Position numbers and translations under genes: made by a program. From contig JAZKEJ010000040.1 of the NCBI GenBank assembly GCA_040387095.1, positions 1 to 37,154 of the forward strand: a stretch of 37,154 bases of DNA. The letters run 5' to 3'. Origin of the DNA: Methylotenera_A sp040387095. Its GTDB lineage: Bacteria > Pseudomonadota > Gammaproteobacteria > Burkholderiales > Methylophilaceae. The notes beneath the pieces were generated by a model. That model searched no databases and was not told the DNA's origin. It worked only from the letters and a program-made list of their open reading frames with translations. Below are positions 1-8,082 of this stretch, one piece after another (position 1 is the stretch's first letter; each line of letters starts with the position of its first letter).

Positions 1-4
1 CATT

Positions 5-790
5 ATGGCTATTGTTAAATCACGCGTACCGCGCAAACCAGTCGATGCATTGAAATCGCGCGGTATTTATTTGTTGCCGAATCTGTTCACTTCAGCCGCT
101 TTATTTGCCGGCTTTTATGCCATTGTGCAGGCGATGAATTTTAATTTCGAGCAATCTGCAATCGCCATTTTTATTGCCATGGTGATGGACGGATTAGATG
201 GTCGCGTGGCGCGCATGACCAATACAACCAGCGCGTTTGGTGCAGAATACGATAGCTTATCCGATATGGTTTCTTTTGGCGTGGCGCCAGCATTGATTAT
301 ATACGTGTGGGCACTTAAACCGATGGGAAAATTGGGCTGGATAGCCGCTTTCATTTATTGTGCCTGCGCGGCATTAAGATTGGCGCGTTTTAATACCAAA
401 TTAGATGATGATTTTCAGGATAAACGCTACTTTCAAGGTTTACCAAGCCCAGCTGCCGCCGCACTAATAGCGGGATTTGTGTGGGTTGCGTATGAATACA
501 ATGTAGATGGCCGCGAAATATTTTTTGGTGCAATTCAGATGAAGTGGATGGCTTGGGTGCTAACGGTTTTCGCTGCCGGCAGCATGGTGAGTGACCTTAA
601 GTTTTACTCAGGAAAAGACATCAATTTAAAACAAAGCGTGCCGTTTGTGGCAGTTTTGGCGATCGTGTTAGCTTTCGTGCTAATTTCATACAGCCCGCCA
701 GAAGTATTATTCACGGTGGTGTTGGTATACGCGCTATCTGGCTATTTCTTGTGGGTGAAATCGCGATTAAAGAAAAAAGTGCTGGTTTAA
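5..790 (+). CDS. pssA: CDP-diacylglycerol-serine O-phosphatidyltransferase
   Basis: This enzyme transfers a phosphatidyl group from CDP-diacylglycerol to serine, giving phosphatidylserine, the precursor of phosphatidylethanolamine, in the inner membrane. The CDP-alcohol phosphotransferase signature D-x2-D-G-x2-A-R-x8-G-x3-D-x3-D is complete at residues 62-87 (D62, D65, G66, A69, R70, G79, D83, D87). The rest is a chain of hydrophobic segments ending in a basic tail, and 261 aa fits the membrane-bound type II enzyme. The ATG at base 5 is the first possible start in the window. Its ribosome binding site would lie outside, so a longer N-terminus cannot be excluded. In betaproteobacteria pssA usually sits between psd and leuA, and leuA follows here. 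Confidence 0.95.
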   Translation: MAIVKSRVPRKPVDALKSRGIYLLPNLFTSAALFAGFYAIVQAMNFNFEQSAIAIFIAMVMDGLDGRVARMTNTTSAFGAEYDSLSDMVSFGVAPALIIYVWALKPMGKLGWIAAFIYCACAALRLARFNTKLDDDFQDKRYFQGLPSPAAAALIAGFVWVAYEYNVDGREIFFGAIQMKWMAWVLTVFAAGSMVSDLKFYSGKDINLKQSVPFVAVLAIVLAFVLISYSPPEVLFTVVLVYALSGYFLWVKSRLKKKVLV

Positions 791-804
791 TCAGGGTTAA
801 TTGC

Positions 805-833
805 TTGAAAGTTAACCATCAAATCCCTATAAT
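805..833 (+). promoter_or_regulatory. Sigma70-type promoter for the leu leader and leuA
   Basis: TTGAAA at 805-810 and a perfect TATAAT at 828-833 are separated by exactly 17 bp. Initiation 6-7 bases after the -10 box would fall at about 839-840, on the A of the leader ORF ATG. The promoter is seen in the sequence; the start point is inferred. Confidence 0.75.
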
Positions 834-839
834 ATTTAT

Positions 840-962
840 ATGTTGAATTCATTGACATTTCAAGAAGCGCTTTTTTATGCTAGCTTATTAAGTCTAGCTA
901 CATTGCTACGCACTTTATTAGCGCTACGCTCAGCTTCGCTGCTGCGCGCTAGCGCACACTAA
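840..962 (+). CDS. Leu-rich leader peptide upstream of leuA
   Basis: This short ORF of 40 codons ends in TAA. Thirteen codons are leucine (positions 2, 5, 11, 16, 17, 19, 22, 23, 26, 27, 29, 34, 35), including four Leu-Leu pairs, and three are CGC arginine. It lies between a strong promoter and leuA, which is where leader peptides of leucine biosynthesis attenuators sit in enteric bacteria. The leucine density is far above chance, so I read it as the sensing element of a ribosome-mediated control of leuA. No Shine-Dalgarno sequence precedes the ATG, and the predicted transcription start coincides with it, so translation may be leaderless. A start at the TTG codons 2 or 5 is possible but has no better binding site. 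Confidence 0.7.
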   Translation: MLNSLTFQEALFYASLLSLATLLRTLLALRSASLLRASAH

Positions 963-1066
963 ACTCACTCCAAATTTAAGTTTTTACGCTCGCTGTATTC
1001 GCATACAGCAGGTAAAATTATCGCAATTGCATTTTGCGGCGATTCAAAATGTTTGCCGCAAACATT
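921..1066 (+). promoter_or_regulatory. leuA leader RNA with competing hairpins
   Basis: Four stems can be drawn by eye. Stem A pairs GCGCTA (921-926) and CGC (927-929) with TAGCGC (950-955) and GCG (944-946) inside the leader ORF. Stem B pairs GCTGTAT (992-998) with ATACAGC (1003-1009) around a TCGC loop. Stem C pairs TTTGCGGC (1033-1040) with GCCGCAAA (1055-1062). Stem D pairs AATGTTTG (1048-1055) with CAAACATT (1059-1066) and ends directly before the leuA Shine-Dalgarno AGGA (1067-1070). C and D cannot form together. No stem is followed by a U-run, so a classical intrinsic terminator is not visible. Rho-dependent or translational control is possible. Confidence 0.5.
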
Positions 1067-1080
1067 AGGAATATAAAACC

Positions 1081-2634
1081 ATGGAAACAGTGAACAATAA
1101 ACAGAACCAAATTATTATTTTTGATACCACCTTGCGCGATGGCGAACAAAGCCCAGGTGCTTCGATGACCAAAGAAGAAAAAATCCGTATCGCCCGCCAA
1201 CTTGAAAAATTGGGTGTCAATGTGATTGAAGCAGGTTTTGCAGCCGCCAGCCCCGGTGATTTTGAGGCGATTTCTGAAATCGCTAAAATCATCAAAAATT
1301 CAACCGTTTGTTCACTTGCGCGTGCCAGCGAGAATGATGTGCGCCGTGCAGGCGAGGCGATTAAACACGCTGCCAGTGGCCGCATTCACACCTTTATCGC
1401 CACCAGCAAAATTCACATGGAAAACAAGTTGCGCATGACCGAAGATCAAGTGGTGGAACGCGCGGTGCAGGCGGTGAAATGGGCATTGGAATATACACCA
1501 GATGTGGAATTCTCAGCCGAAGACGCGGTGCGTTCAGAAATCGATTTTTTGGTGCGTGTATTTGATGCGGTAATTGAAGCGGGCGCAAAAACTATTAACG
1601 TACCAGATACGGTGGGCTATTCGATTCCCGCACCGTGGGGCGAAACGATGCGCACTTTAATTAGCCGCGTTAAAAATAGTGACCAAGTCGTTTGGAGTAC
1701 GCATTGCCATAACGATTTGGGCATGGCAGTTGCCAACTCATTGGCTGCGGTAATGGGCGGCGCGCGTCAAGTGGAATGTACCATTAACGGCTTGGGTGAG
1801 CGCGCAGGTAACGCTAGCTTGGAAGAAGTTGTGATGGCGATTAAAACGCGCTCGGATATTTTTAACTTGACTACGCGTATTGATACCACGCAAATCGTAC
1901 CAACTTCTAAATTGGTTTCCACCATCACGGGTTATCCGGTGCAGCCGAATAAGGCGATTGTCGGCGCAAATGCGTTTGCGCATGAAAGCGGTATTCATCA
2001 GGATGGTGTATTAAAGCATCGCGAAACCTATGAAATTATGCGTGCAGAAGACGTGGGCTGGAACGCCAATAAATTAACTTTGGGTAAATTATCTGGGCGC
2101 AATGCATTTCGCACACGCTTAAAAGAATTGGGTATTGAGTTGGAAAGTGAAGATGCAGTAAACGCAGCATTTGCACGCTTTAAGAATTTGGCCGATAAAA
2201 AATCAGAGATTTTTGATGAAGATTTGCATGCCTTGGTGAGCGATGAATTTGTGCATGAAGCCAGTGAAAACTATAAATTAGTGTATTTGCAAGTAGCCAG
2301 CCAAACTGGCGAAGTGCCGCATGCCATTATTACTTTATCAGACAATAGCGTGGAAAAACGCGCCGAAGCAGATGGCGGTGGCCCAGTGGATGCGACGTTT
2401 AAAGCGATAGAAAGCATGGTTAACAGCGGTGCTGAATTGCAATTGTATTCTGTAAACAACATCACCAGCGGCACCGATGCGCAGGGCGAAGTGACAGTGC
2501 GCTTGGCGAAAGGCGGGCGTTTGGTCAACGGGCAGGGCGCGGATACCGATATCGTGGTGGCTTCAGCTAAGGCGTATTTGAATGGATTGAATAAGTTGTA
2601 TTCAAAAGATGAAAAGATGAATCCGCAGCTTTAA
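1081..2634 (+). CDS. leuA: 2-isopropylmalate synthase
   Basis: LeuA condenses acetyl-CoA with 2-ketoisovalerate to 2-isopropylmalate, the first committed step of leucine synthesis, in the cytoplasm. The HMGL-type TIM barrel starts with the signature FDTTLRDGEQSPG (residues 14-26). The metal-binding H-C-H-N-D lies at 208-212, followed by the N-G-x-G-E-R-A-G-N block. A His-rich linker (HESGIHQDG) leads to the C-terminal LeuA regulatory dimer domain from about residue 370, where leucine feedback binds in the family. Its 517 aa is normal for the long bacterial type. AGGA at 1067-1070 supports the ATG. The Leu-rich leader upstream suggests control by leucyl-tRNA supply. Confidence 0.97.
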   Translation: METVNNKQNQIIIFDTTLRDGEQSPGASMTKEEKIRIARQLEKLGVNVIEAGFAAASPGDFEAISEIAKIIKNSTVCSLARASENDVRRAGEAIKHAASGRIHTFIATSKIHMENKLRMTEDQVVERAVQAVKWALEYTPDVEFSAEDAVRSEIDFLVRVFDAVIEAGAKTINVPDTVGYSIPAPWGETMRTLISRVKNSDQVVWSTHCHNDLGMAVANSLAAVMGGARQVECTINGLGERAGNASLEEVVMAIKTRSDIFNLTTRIDTTQIVPTSKLVSTITGYPVQPNKAIVGANAFAHESGIHQDGVLKHRETYEIMRAEDVGWNANKLTLGKLSGRNAFRTRLKELGIELESEDAVNAAFARFKNLADKKSEIFDEDLHALVSDEFVHEASENYKLVYLQVASQTGEVPHAIITLSDNSVEKRAEADGGGPVDATFKAIESMVNSGAELQLYSVNNITSGTDAQGEVTVRLAKGGRLVNGQGADTDIVVASAKAYLNGLNKLYSKDEKMNPQL

Positions 2635-2651
2635 TGTTCTATATTTCATTA

Positions 2652-2686
2652 TATTCGCCAAGAATAGTAAACGCTCTTGGCGAATA
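2652..2686. repeat. Perfect 12-bp inverted repeat after leuA
   Basis: TATTCGCCAAGA (2652-2663) is mirrored exactly by TCTTGGCGAATA (2675-2686) around an 11-base loop, 17 bases after the leuA stop and 11 bases before the next start. No T-run follows on either strand, so it may be an mRNA 3'-end stabiliser or an atypical terminator rather than a standard intrinsic one. Confidence 0.6.
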
Positions 2687-2697
2687 CAGATAACCTG

Positions 2698-3576
2698 ATG
2701 CCTTCAAAAAACCAGACCTTACTGATTGTTACGGCGCTGTTTTGTACCTACTTTATTTGGGGTTCAACATATTTAGCAATTAAGTTTGGTATTGAAAGTT
2801 TTCCGCCATTTTTAATGGCAGGGTTACGTTTTACCATAGCGGGAATATTGTTGTATGTGGTGATGCGGTTTTTAGGTTCACCTAATCCAACTAAGCAACA
2901 GTGGTTGGGTGCAACTGCAGTCGGTATTTTACTGCCTGCGTTAGGTAACGGCACGGTTTGCTATGTGCAACAAACAGTTTCTTCCAGCGTGGCGGCACTT
3001 TCTATCGCTACTGCGCCTATATGGATGGCGATTTTTTCATCCATTTGGGGGCACAAGATCACGCGACGGGAATGGCTAGGCATCGCGGTTGGTTTGATTG
3101 GAATTGTCTTGTTAAATGTAGGCGGTAGTTTGCATGGTGAAATATTAAGCGCGTTTCTACTGATTTTTGCAGCCGCCACTTGGTCTTTTGGCTCGGTTTG
3201 GGGCAAGCACTTAAGTATGCCATCAGGTTTGATGGCACCAGCATGTCAAATGTTAATGGGCGGCATTGCGTTGTTAATGTTTAGCGCATTTCAGGGTGAA
3301 CAGTATCCCGATGTGGTCACTGTAAGATCCTGGGCGGCTATGTTGTTCTTAATTGTGTTGGGCTCGCTGGTCGCTTACAGCGCGTATCAATACCTGCTTA
3401 AAACGGTGCGGCCACTGGTCGCAAGCAGTAATACGTTTGTTAACCCAATTGTGGCGTTTGTTTTAGGTATTTGGCTGGCAAATGAGAATGTCACACCAAC
3501 CGAATACATTGCGCTGGCGGTGATTTTGGTAGGCGTGTTTTTAGTACTTTCTGCAGACAGTCAGAAATCAGAGTGA
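2698..3576 (+). CDS. EamA/DMT family exporter, YedA-like
   Basis: This is a ten-helix drug/metabolite transporter of the inner membrane with two EamA halves. The N-terminal segment with WGSTYLAIKFG and the following P-P-x-x-M-A-G-x-R-F block resemble E. coli YedA, whose substrate is not firmly established. The second half begins near residue 145. I chose the ATG at 2698 (292 aa). The in-frame TTG at 2677 lies inside the right arm of an inverted repeat and has no ribosome binding site, though none is clear for the ATG either. The substrate is unknown. Confidence 0.88.
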   Translation: MPSKNQTLLIVTALFCTYFIWGSTYLAIKFGIESFPPFLMAGLRFTIAGILLYVVMRFLGSPNPTKQQWLGATAVGILLPALGNGTVCYVQQTVSSSVAALSIATAPIWMAIFSSIWGHKITRREWLGIAVGLIGIVLLNVGGSLHGEILSAFLLIFAAATWSFGSVWGKHLSMPSGLMAPACQMLMGGIALLMFSAFQGEQYPDVVTVRSWAAMLFLIVLGSLVAYSAYQYLLKTVRPLVASSNTFVNPIVAFVLGIWLANENVTPTEYIALAVILVGVFLVLSADSQKSE

Positions 3577-3646
3577 AAGTAGTGTTAACTTAAATTGCTC
3601 TCATCTCTATTATTTTTACTGATTTAATTCATTCGTAACGGAGTAA

Positions 3647-4312
3647 ATGTTGAATTTAGCTTTATTTGATCTGGATAACACTCTATTGGCAGGTGATTCT
3701 GACTATAACTGGAGCTTGTTTTTAATTGACCAAGGTTTGTTGGATGCTAAAACGCACCATGCGCGCAATGAACAGTTTTACTTGGATTACAAAAATGGCA
3801 ATCTGGATATTTTTGCTTTTTTGAAATTTCAACTGCAACCGCTCAGTCAGCATCCTAAACAATTTCTGGATGAATTACACCTTAAATATATGCAAAAAGT
3901 CATTAGGCCGATGATGACGGATAAGGCGCAAGCATTGGTTGATGAACATAAATCAGCAGGCGATTTGTGCGTTGTGATTACTGCGACCAACAGTTTCGTC
4001 ACTAAACCAATCGCAATGGCTTATGGCATTGAGCATTTGATCGGCACTGACCCGGAAATGCTGGATGGGCAATATACCGGCGCCGTGAGCGGCGTGCCGA
4101 GCTTTCAACAAGGTAAAGTGACGCGAATCAATCAATGGCTGGCAGATAAAGGACAAACCTTAAGTGATTTTGATAAAAGTTACTTTTACTCGGATTCTCA
4201 TAATGATTTGCCACTAATGAAACTGGTGACAAATCCGGTGGCGGTTGATGCCGATGCGACTTTGACTGCGTATGCTAAGGAACATAGTTGGCCTGAAATT
4301 AGCTTACGCTAG
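3647..4312 (+). CDS. HAD-IB family hydrolase (phosphoserine phosphatase-like)
   Basis: This is a cytoplasmic haloacid-dehalogenase phosphatase of subfamily IB. Motif I is D-L-D-N-T with nucleophile D8 and general acid/base D10. Motif II is the Thr in VVITATNS (T112), motif III is K157, and motif IV is SDSHNDLPLM with D183 and D187. The cap between motifs I and II is helical, as in the SerB/CicA branch. At 221 aa it matches the proteobacterial group often labelled phosphoserine phosphatase, but the physiological substrate is uncertain. CGGAG at 3639-3643 sets the ATG start. Confidence 0.9.
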   Translation: MLNLALFDLDNTLLAGDSDYNWSLFLIDQGLLDAKTHHARNEQFYLDYKNGNLDIFAFLKFQLQPLSQHPKQFLDELHLKYMQKVIRPMMTDKAQALVDEHKSAGDLCVVITATNSFVTKPIAMAYGIEHLIGTDPEMLDGQYTGAVSGVPSFQQGKVTRINQWLADKGQTLSDFDKSYFYSDSHNDLPLMKLVTNPVAVDADATLTAYAKEHSWPEISLR

Positions 4313-4327
4313 GCGTTAAGTCTATTT

Positions 4328-5149
4328 TTAACGATTCAACAATACTTCTAAAATAAACTTACTGCCCACATAAGCTAACAATAATAGTACAAAGCCAATT
4401 AATGTCCAGCGGATGGCTTTCATGCCGCGCCAGCCGTATCGATAACGGCCAAATAACAACCAGCCATAAATCACCCAGGATGCGATTGAGAAAATGGTTT
4501 TATGGTTAAATTGCAGCGGTTTGCCGAATATCTGCTCACTAAACAGCATGCCACTTAACAGGGTGAACGTGAGTAAAACAAAGCCAATGCTGATGACGCG
4601 AAATAGCAAACTTTCCATAACCATCAATGGCGGAAAGCTGGGTAATTTGATACGCGTAGGCTTGTTGTGCAGACTGCGCTCAGCAACCGCCATTAAAAGC
4701 GCATGCAAAGCCGCAAACGTAAATAGGCTATAAGCCAGTATTGCAATACCGATATGCGCCATAAATAAGCCTTCATGCGCGGTGGGCAAATAGTGATTTT
4801 TAATCGCAAATGCGGGCAATAAAACAAAAACCGCAGCGGGCGGCAACACAAAAGCTTGCAGGCTATGCAGCTCATGTTTTAAATTCGCCAGCCAATACAC
4901 CAGCACAGTCAGCCAGAAAATGGCAGATAGCGCATAATAAAAGCCTAAGTTAACACTGCCCACTGTAAAAATATCGCGGTATAAAAGCCAGCCGTGCAGC
5001 ATAAGCCCCAAGGCAATCATGGCAGAATGCAGTTTAAGCGATTGCACGTTTGTGGCTGCTTTGGCAGTACGCCAAAAATCTGCCGCCACTGCGATATAAA
5101 TAAAAGCCACAACGGCATACGGAATGAAATAGTGCAGTGAATTTTGCAT
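4328..5149 (-). CDS. CcsA/YpjD-like inner-membrane protein (cytochrome c assembly domain)
   Basis: This multi-helix membrane protein of 273 aa has roughly eight hydrophobic segments and a cytochrome c assembly (CcmC/CcsA-type) fold. The H-x-x-x-x-x-x-A-Y segment near residue 135 and the conserved His-containing loop near 215 fit the YpjD branch. It is encoded divergently from ffh, a neighbourhood conserved in many proteobacteria. The family resembles heme-handling proteins, but the YpjD role itself is poorly defined. It converges on the upstream HAD gene with 15 bases between stops. A short CGTTAA/TTAACG inverted repeat (4314-4333) spans the junction. Confidence 0.85.
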   Translation of the reverse strand: MQNSLHYFIPYAVVAFIYIAVAADFWRTAKAATNVQSLKLHSAMIALGLMLHGWLLYRDIFTVGSVNLGFYYALSAIFWLTVLVYWLANLKHELHSLQAFVLPPAAVFVLLPAFAIKNHYLPTAHEGLFMAHIGIAILAYSLFTFAALHALLMAVAERSLHNKPTRIKLPSFPPLMVMESLLFRVISIGFVLLTFTLLSGMLFSEQIFGKPLQFNHKTIFSIASWVIYGWLLFGRYRYGWRGMKAIRWTLIGFVLLLLAYVGSKFILEVLLNR

Positions 5150-5241
5150 ATGACAATTATGGCAAAACTCATCTAATTAGCATAGCTTGATGTAAAATTA
5201 GTGTGAATTCTATTCGCTTAACCTTAAGGTAATCCTCAAAA

Positions 5242-6606
5242 ATGTTAGAAAATTTAACCGGTCGCTTACAAGGCGTCATCAAAAATCTACGTGGTCAAGC
5301 ACGATTAAGCGAAGAAAATATTAGCGACGCGATGCGTGAAGTGCGTATGGCGTTGCTGGAGGCTGATGTGGCCTTGCCAGTGGTAAAAGACTTTATCAGC
5401 CGCGTTAAAGAACGTGCGCAGGGTAAAGATGTGCTGCAGAGTTTAACGCCTGGTCAGGCCGTGATTGAGGTGGTGAATGATGAGCTGAGCGAGTTGATGG
5501 GTAAAGCCAATGTCGGTTTGAATCTAGCCACACAACCGCCAGCGATTATCCTGATGGCGGGTTTGCAGGGTTCCGGTAAAACAACGACATCTGCCAAACT
5601 AGCAAAGTTATTAAAAGAACAAAAGAAAAAAGTGCTGCTAGCAAGTGCGGATATCTATCGCCCAGCGGCGATTACACAACTGCAAACGCTGGCGAAACAA
5701 CTGGATATTGACTGTTTTGACAGCAACTCCAATCAAAAGCCACTTGAGATTGCCAGTGGCGCGTTGGCATTTGCAAAAAAAGGTTATTACGACGTATTAA
5801 TTTTCGATACCGCAGGTCGCTTGGGTATTGATGAAGCCATGATGGCGGAAATCAAGGCGTTGCATACGCAGTTAAATCCGATTGAGACATTGTTTGTGGT
5901 CGATGCGATGCAGGGCCAGGATGCGGTAAATACAGCTAAGGCTTTTGGCGAAACATTACCGTTAACCGGTGTGGTATTAACCAAGTTAGACGGCGATGCA
6001 CGCGGCGGCGCGGCTTTATCTGTACGGCATGTGACAGGCAAACCGATTAAATTTATCGGCGTCAGCGAAAAAGTAGATGGTTTAGAGCCATTCCATCCTG
6101 ACCGTATGGCGGGGCGCATATTGGGCATGGGCGATGTGCTGGGCCTAATCGAACAAGCGCATAAAAATGTCGATTTGGCGGAAGCGCAAAAAGTCGCCGA
6201 CAAAATCAAATCGGGCAGCAAGTTCGATCTGGAAGACTTTAAAAGTCAAATGAGCCAGATGCGTAAAATGGGTGGTATGGGCGCGTTAATGGACAAGATG
6301 CCTGCACAAATGGCCAGCATGGCCGCTAAAGTCAATAATGAAGATGCCGATAAATCCTTGCGACGCATTGAAGGTATTATCAACAGCATGACGCCGCTTG
6401 AGCGCCGCAAACCTGAGTTAATCAAAGCTACACGTAAAAAGCGCATCGCCGCTGGTAGCGGTGTGCAAGTGCAAGAAGTGAATCGCCTATTAAAACAATT
6501 TGAAGAAACGCAAAAAATGATGAAAATGTTCAGCAAAGGCGGCATGGCAAAAATGATGCGCGGTATGGGCGGTATGCTGGGTGGAAAATTGCCGGGCATG
6601 CGCTAG
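5242..6606 (+). CDS. ffh: Signal recognition particle protein Ffh
   Basis: Ffh binds 4.5S RNA and signal sequences of nascent membrane proteins and targets them to FtsY at the inner membrane. The N domain (1-90) is followed by the GTPase G domain with the P-loop GLQGSGKTTT (107-116), the DTAGR motif and TKLDGDARGG. The C-terminal M domain starts near residue 300 and is methionine-rich, ending in a Gly/Met-rich tail. The 454 aa length matches E. coli Ffh. AAGG at 5225-5228 lies 13 bases before the ATG, a slightly long spacing. It is divergent from the YpjD-like gene. Confidence 0.97.
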   Translation: MLENLTGRLQGVIKNLRGQARLSEENISDAMREVRMALLEADVALPVVKDFISRVKERAQGKDVLQSLTPGQAVIEVVNDELSELMGKANVGLNLATQPPAIILMAGLQGSGKTTTSAKLAKLLKEQKKKVLLASADIYRPAAITQLQTLAKQLDIDCFDSNSNQKPLEIASGALAFAKKGYYDVLIFDTAGRLGIDEAMMAEIKALHTQLNPIETLFVVDAMQGQDAVNTAKAFGETLPLTGVVLTKLDGDARGGAALSVRHVTGKPIKFIGVSEKVDGLEPFHPDRMAGRILGMGDVLGLIEQAHKNVDLAEAQKVADKIKSGSKFDLEDFKSQMSQMRKMGGMGALMDKMPAQMASMAAKVNNEDADKSLRRIEGIINSMTPLERRKPELIKATRKKRIAAGSGVQVQEVNRLLKQFEETQKMMKMFSKGGMAKMMRGMGGMLGGKLPGMR

Positions 6607-6713
6607 TTATTAAAAAATTGTTAACTCAGGTATTTAAAAAAACGTTACGGCTTCACTCTAAACGGAAAATTAAATAAAGAATATAAAAAGTTAATTTATT
6701 TAGCAGGTTGTCA

Positions 6714-6742
6714 TTGACCAAAGTCCGAGTTTCTTGCATAAT
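6714..6742 (+). promoter_or_regulatory. Promoter of tRNA-Lys
   Basis: TTGACC (6714-6719), a 17-bp spacer and CATAAT (6737-6742) are followed by a GC-rich discriminator, GCGCCC. That combination is typical of stable-RNA promoters under growth-rate and stringent control. It would give a 5' leader of about 75 nt on the tRNA precursor. Confidence 0.65.
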
Positions 6743-6823
6743 TGCGCCCTTTCGTAGGTAAAGCAATAAGCAATTTAAATCGCCTACTAAGATTGTAAAA
6801 TCCAGTATTTCCCGTTTCACAAT

Positions 6824-6899
6824 GGGGCGTTAGCTCAGCTGGTAGAGCAGCGGACTTTTAATCCGTTTGTCGTGGGTTCGATCCCCGCACGCCCTACCA
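6824..6899 (+). tRNA. tRNA-Lys (anticodon UUU)
   Basis: The 76-base cloverleaf includes an encoded CCA end. The acceptor stem GGGGCGT pairs with ACGCCCT. The D-arm is GCTC/GAGC, the anticodon stem GCGGA/TCCGT encloses loop CTTTTAA (anticodon TTT), and the T-arm GTGGG/CCCGC has loop TTCGATC. It decodes AAA/AAG. It marks the left edge of the glycan island. Confidence 0.97.
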
Positions 6900-6927
6900 A
6901 TTTCATGTTTTAGATTTTTTCTAGGAC

Positions 6928-6960
6928 ATACAAAAAGCCAGCCTTAGTGCTGGTTTTTTT
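6928..6960 (+). terminator. Rho-independent terminator of tRNA-Lys
   Basis: Stem CCAGC (6938-6942)/GCTGG (6949-6953) is flanked by an A5 run on the left and a seven-T run (6954-6960) on the right. A 30-base near-copy lies at 22984-23013 (26 of 30 positions identical). Confidence 0.85.
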
Positions 6961-7130
6961 ATTGCCTTTAATTGATTTAAGGCTTTATATTTTTAAATTT
7001 AATTTCAAGCCCTCAACTTTTATATTCATTAATATCATTACTTGTTTTGGGATATTAAGTTTTTTGTTTTAGTATTTAAGTTGGTTCAGAAAGTTGTTCA
7101 ATAACGCTTAAAAACCCGTATGTTTATAAA

Positions 7131-8069
7131 ATGAATAAAAATCAACACACACCGCATGTTTGCATTCTTATGTCCACTTACAATGGCGAGAAGTTTTTAG
7201 CCGAACAATTGCAATCAATAGAAAATCAAAAGCATAGTAATTGGCGTTTAATCATCAGTGATGATGGCTCTACCGACAATACGCTGAATATAGCGAAACA
7301 ATTTCAAGAGAAGTGGGGTAGTGAGCGATTAAATATACGGCAAGGGCCAGCGCAAGGGTTTTGCCAAAACTTTCTCTCTATGGCGTGTGATGTTGATATA
7401 AGTGCAGATTTATATGCTTTCTCAGATCAAGATGATGTTTGGATGACAGATAAGCTTAGCAGAGCAGTTGCGTATTTTAATGAACACGAAAAGGCACAAA
7501 CCGCGATTGCTTATGGTAGCCGCACTCAAATAGTAGATGAAAAATTAAACCCGCTTGGTTTTTCACCCGAATTCAAGCTGCCAAGATCGTTCCGTAACGC
7601 AATTGTGCAAAGCATTGCTGGCGGTAATACGCAGGTATTTAATCAAGCAGCAAAACACCTGCTCGAACAAGCCGGCAGGCAGAAAGTAGTCTCTCATGAT
7701 TGGTGGCTATACCAAGTTGTTCAAGGGGCAGGCGGCATTTTTCATTACGACCCCAAGCCATCGTTGTTATATCGGCAGCATTCAAATGCCATAATAGGTG
7801 CCAATTCATCGTTCAGAGCGAGAATTGACCGTATTTTTTATGTGCTCAACGGGCGCTTCAAAAGTTGGAATGACCTTAATCACACCGCACTTTGCAACAT
7901 TCGTCATTTATTGATTAAAGATAGCCAAGATATTTTAGAAATATTTGGGCAAATCCGTGGTGCACATTTAACAGATAGGATTCGCCTATTGGCAGCATGC
8001 GGTCTTTATCGCCAGACTTGGCAGGGTACTTTGTCGCTATGGTTGGCGGCAATTGTCAATAAGATTTAG
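7131..8069 (+). CDS. Family 2 glycosyltransferase, rhamnosyltransferase-like
   Basis: This is a cytoplasmic GT-A enzyme that transfers a sugar from a nucleotide donor to a growing glycan. The nucleotide-binding SDDGSTDN is at residues 43-50 and the extended DxD-type motif SDQDDVW at 98-104. The C-terminal part, with the Y-R-Q-H-x-N-A-x-x-G motif, is typical of the RfbF/RfbG-like group often linked to rhamnose or similar sugars. The 312 aa is full length. The ATG has no clear Shine-Dalgarno sequence, and an in-frame stop directly precedes it. It is the only intact plus-strand gene of the island. A decayed copy of its 3' end lies at 12581-12695. Confidence 0.88.
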   Translation: MNKNQHTPHVCILMSTYNGEKFLAEQLQSIENQKHSNWRLIISDDGSTDNTLNIAKQFQEKWGSERLNIRQGPAQGFCQNFLSMACDVDISADLYAFSDQDDVWMTDKLSRAVAYFNEHEKAQTAIAYGSRTQIVDEKLNPLGFSPEFKLPRSFRNAIVQSIAGGNTQVFNQAAKHLLEQAGRQKVVSHDWWLYQVVQGAGGIFHYDPKPSLLYRQHSNAIIGANSSFRARIDRIFYVLNGRFKSWNDLNHTALCNIRHLLIKDSQDILEIFGQIRGAHLTDRIRLLAACGLYRQTWQGTLSLWLAAIVNKI

Positions 8070-8082
8070 CTGTTTTCACAGA

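Noticed and set aside
3121..3131. GGCGGTAGTTT resembles the ops/JUMPstart element of long glycan operons
   Set aside because: It lies inside the EamA coding sequence, on the wrong strand and far from the glycan operon. The match covers only the short core.
5787..6221. 144-codon open frame antisense to ffh
   Set aside because: It is a shadow of a well-conserved gene, with no ribosome binding site and a sequence without recognisable protein features.
6875..6899. tRNA-Lys 3' end as an attB site for an integrative element
   Set aside because: No second copy of the tRNA 3' end and no integrase were found in the window. Only the downstream terminator is duplicated.
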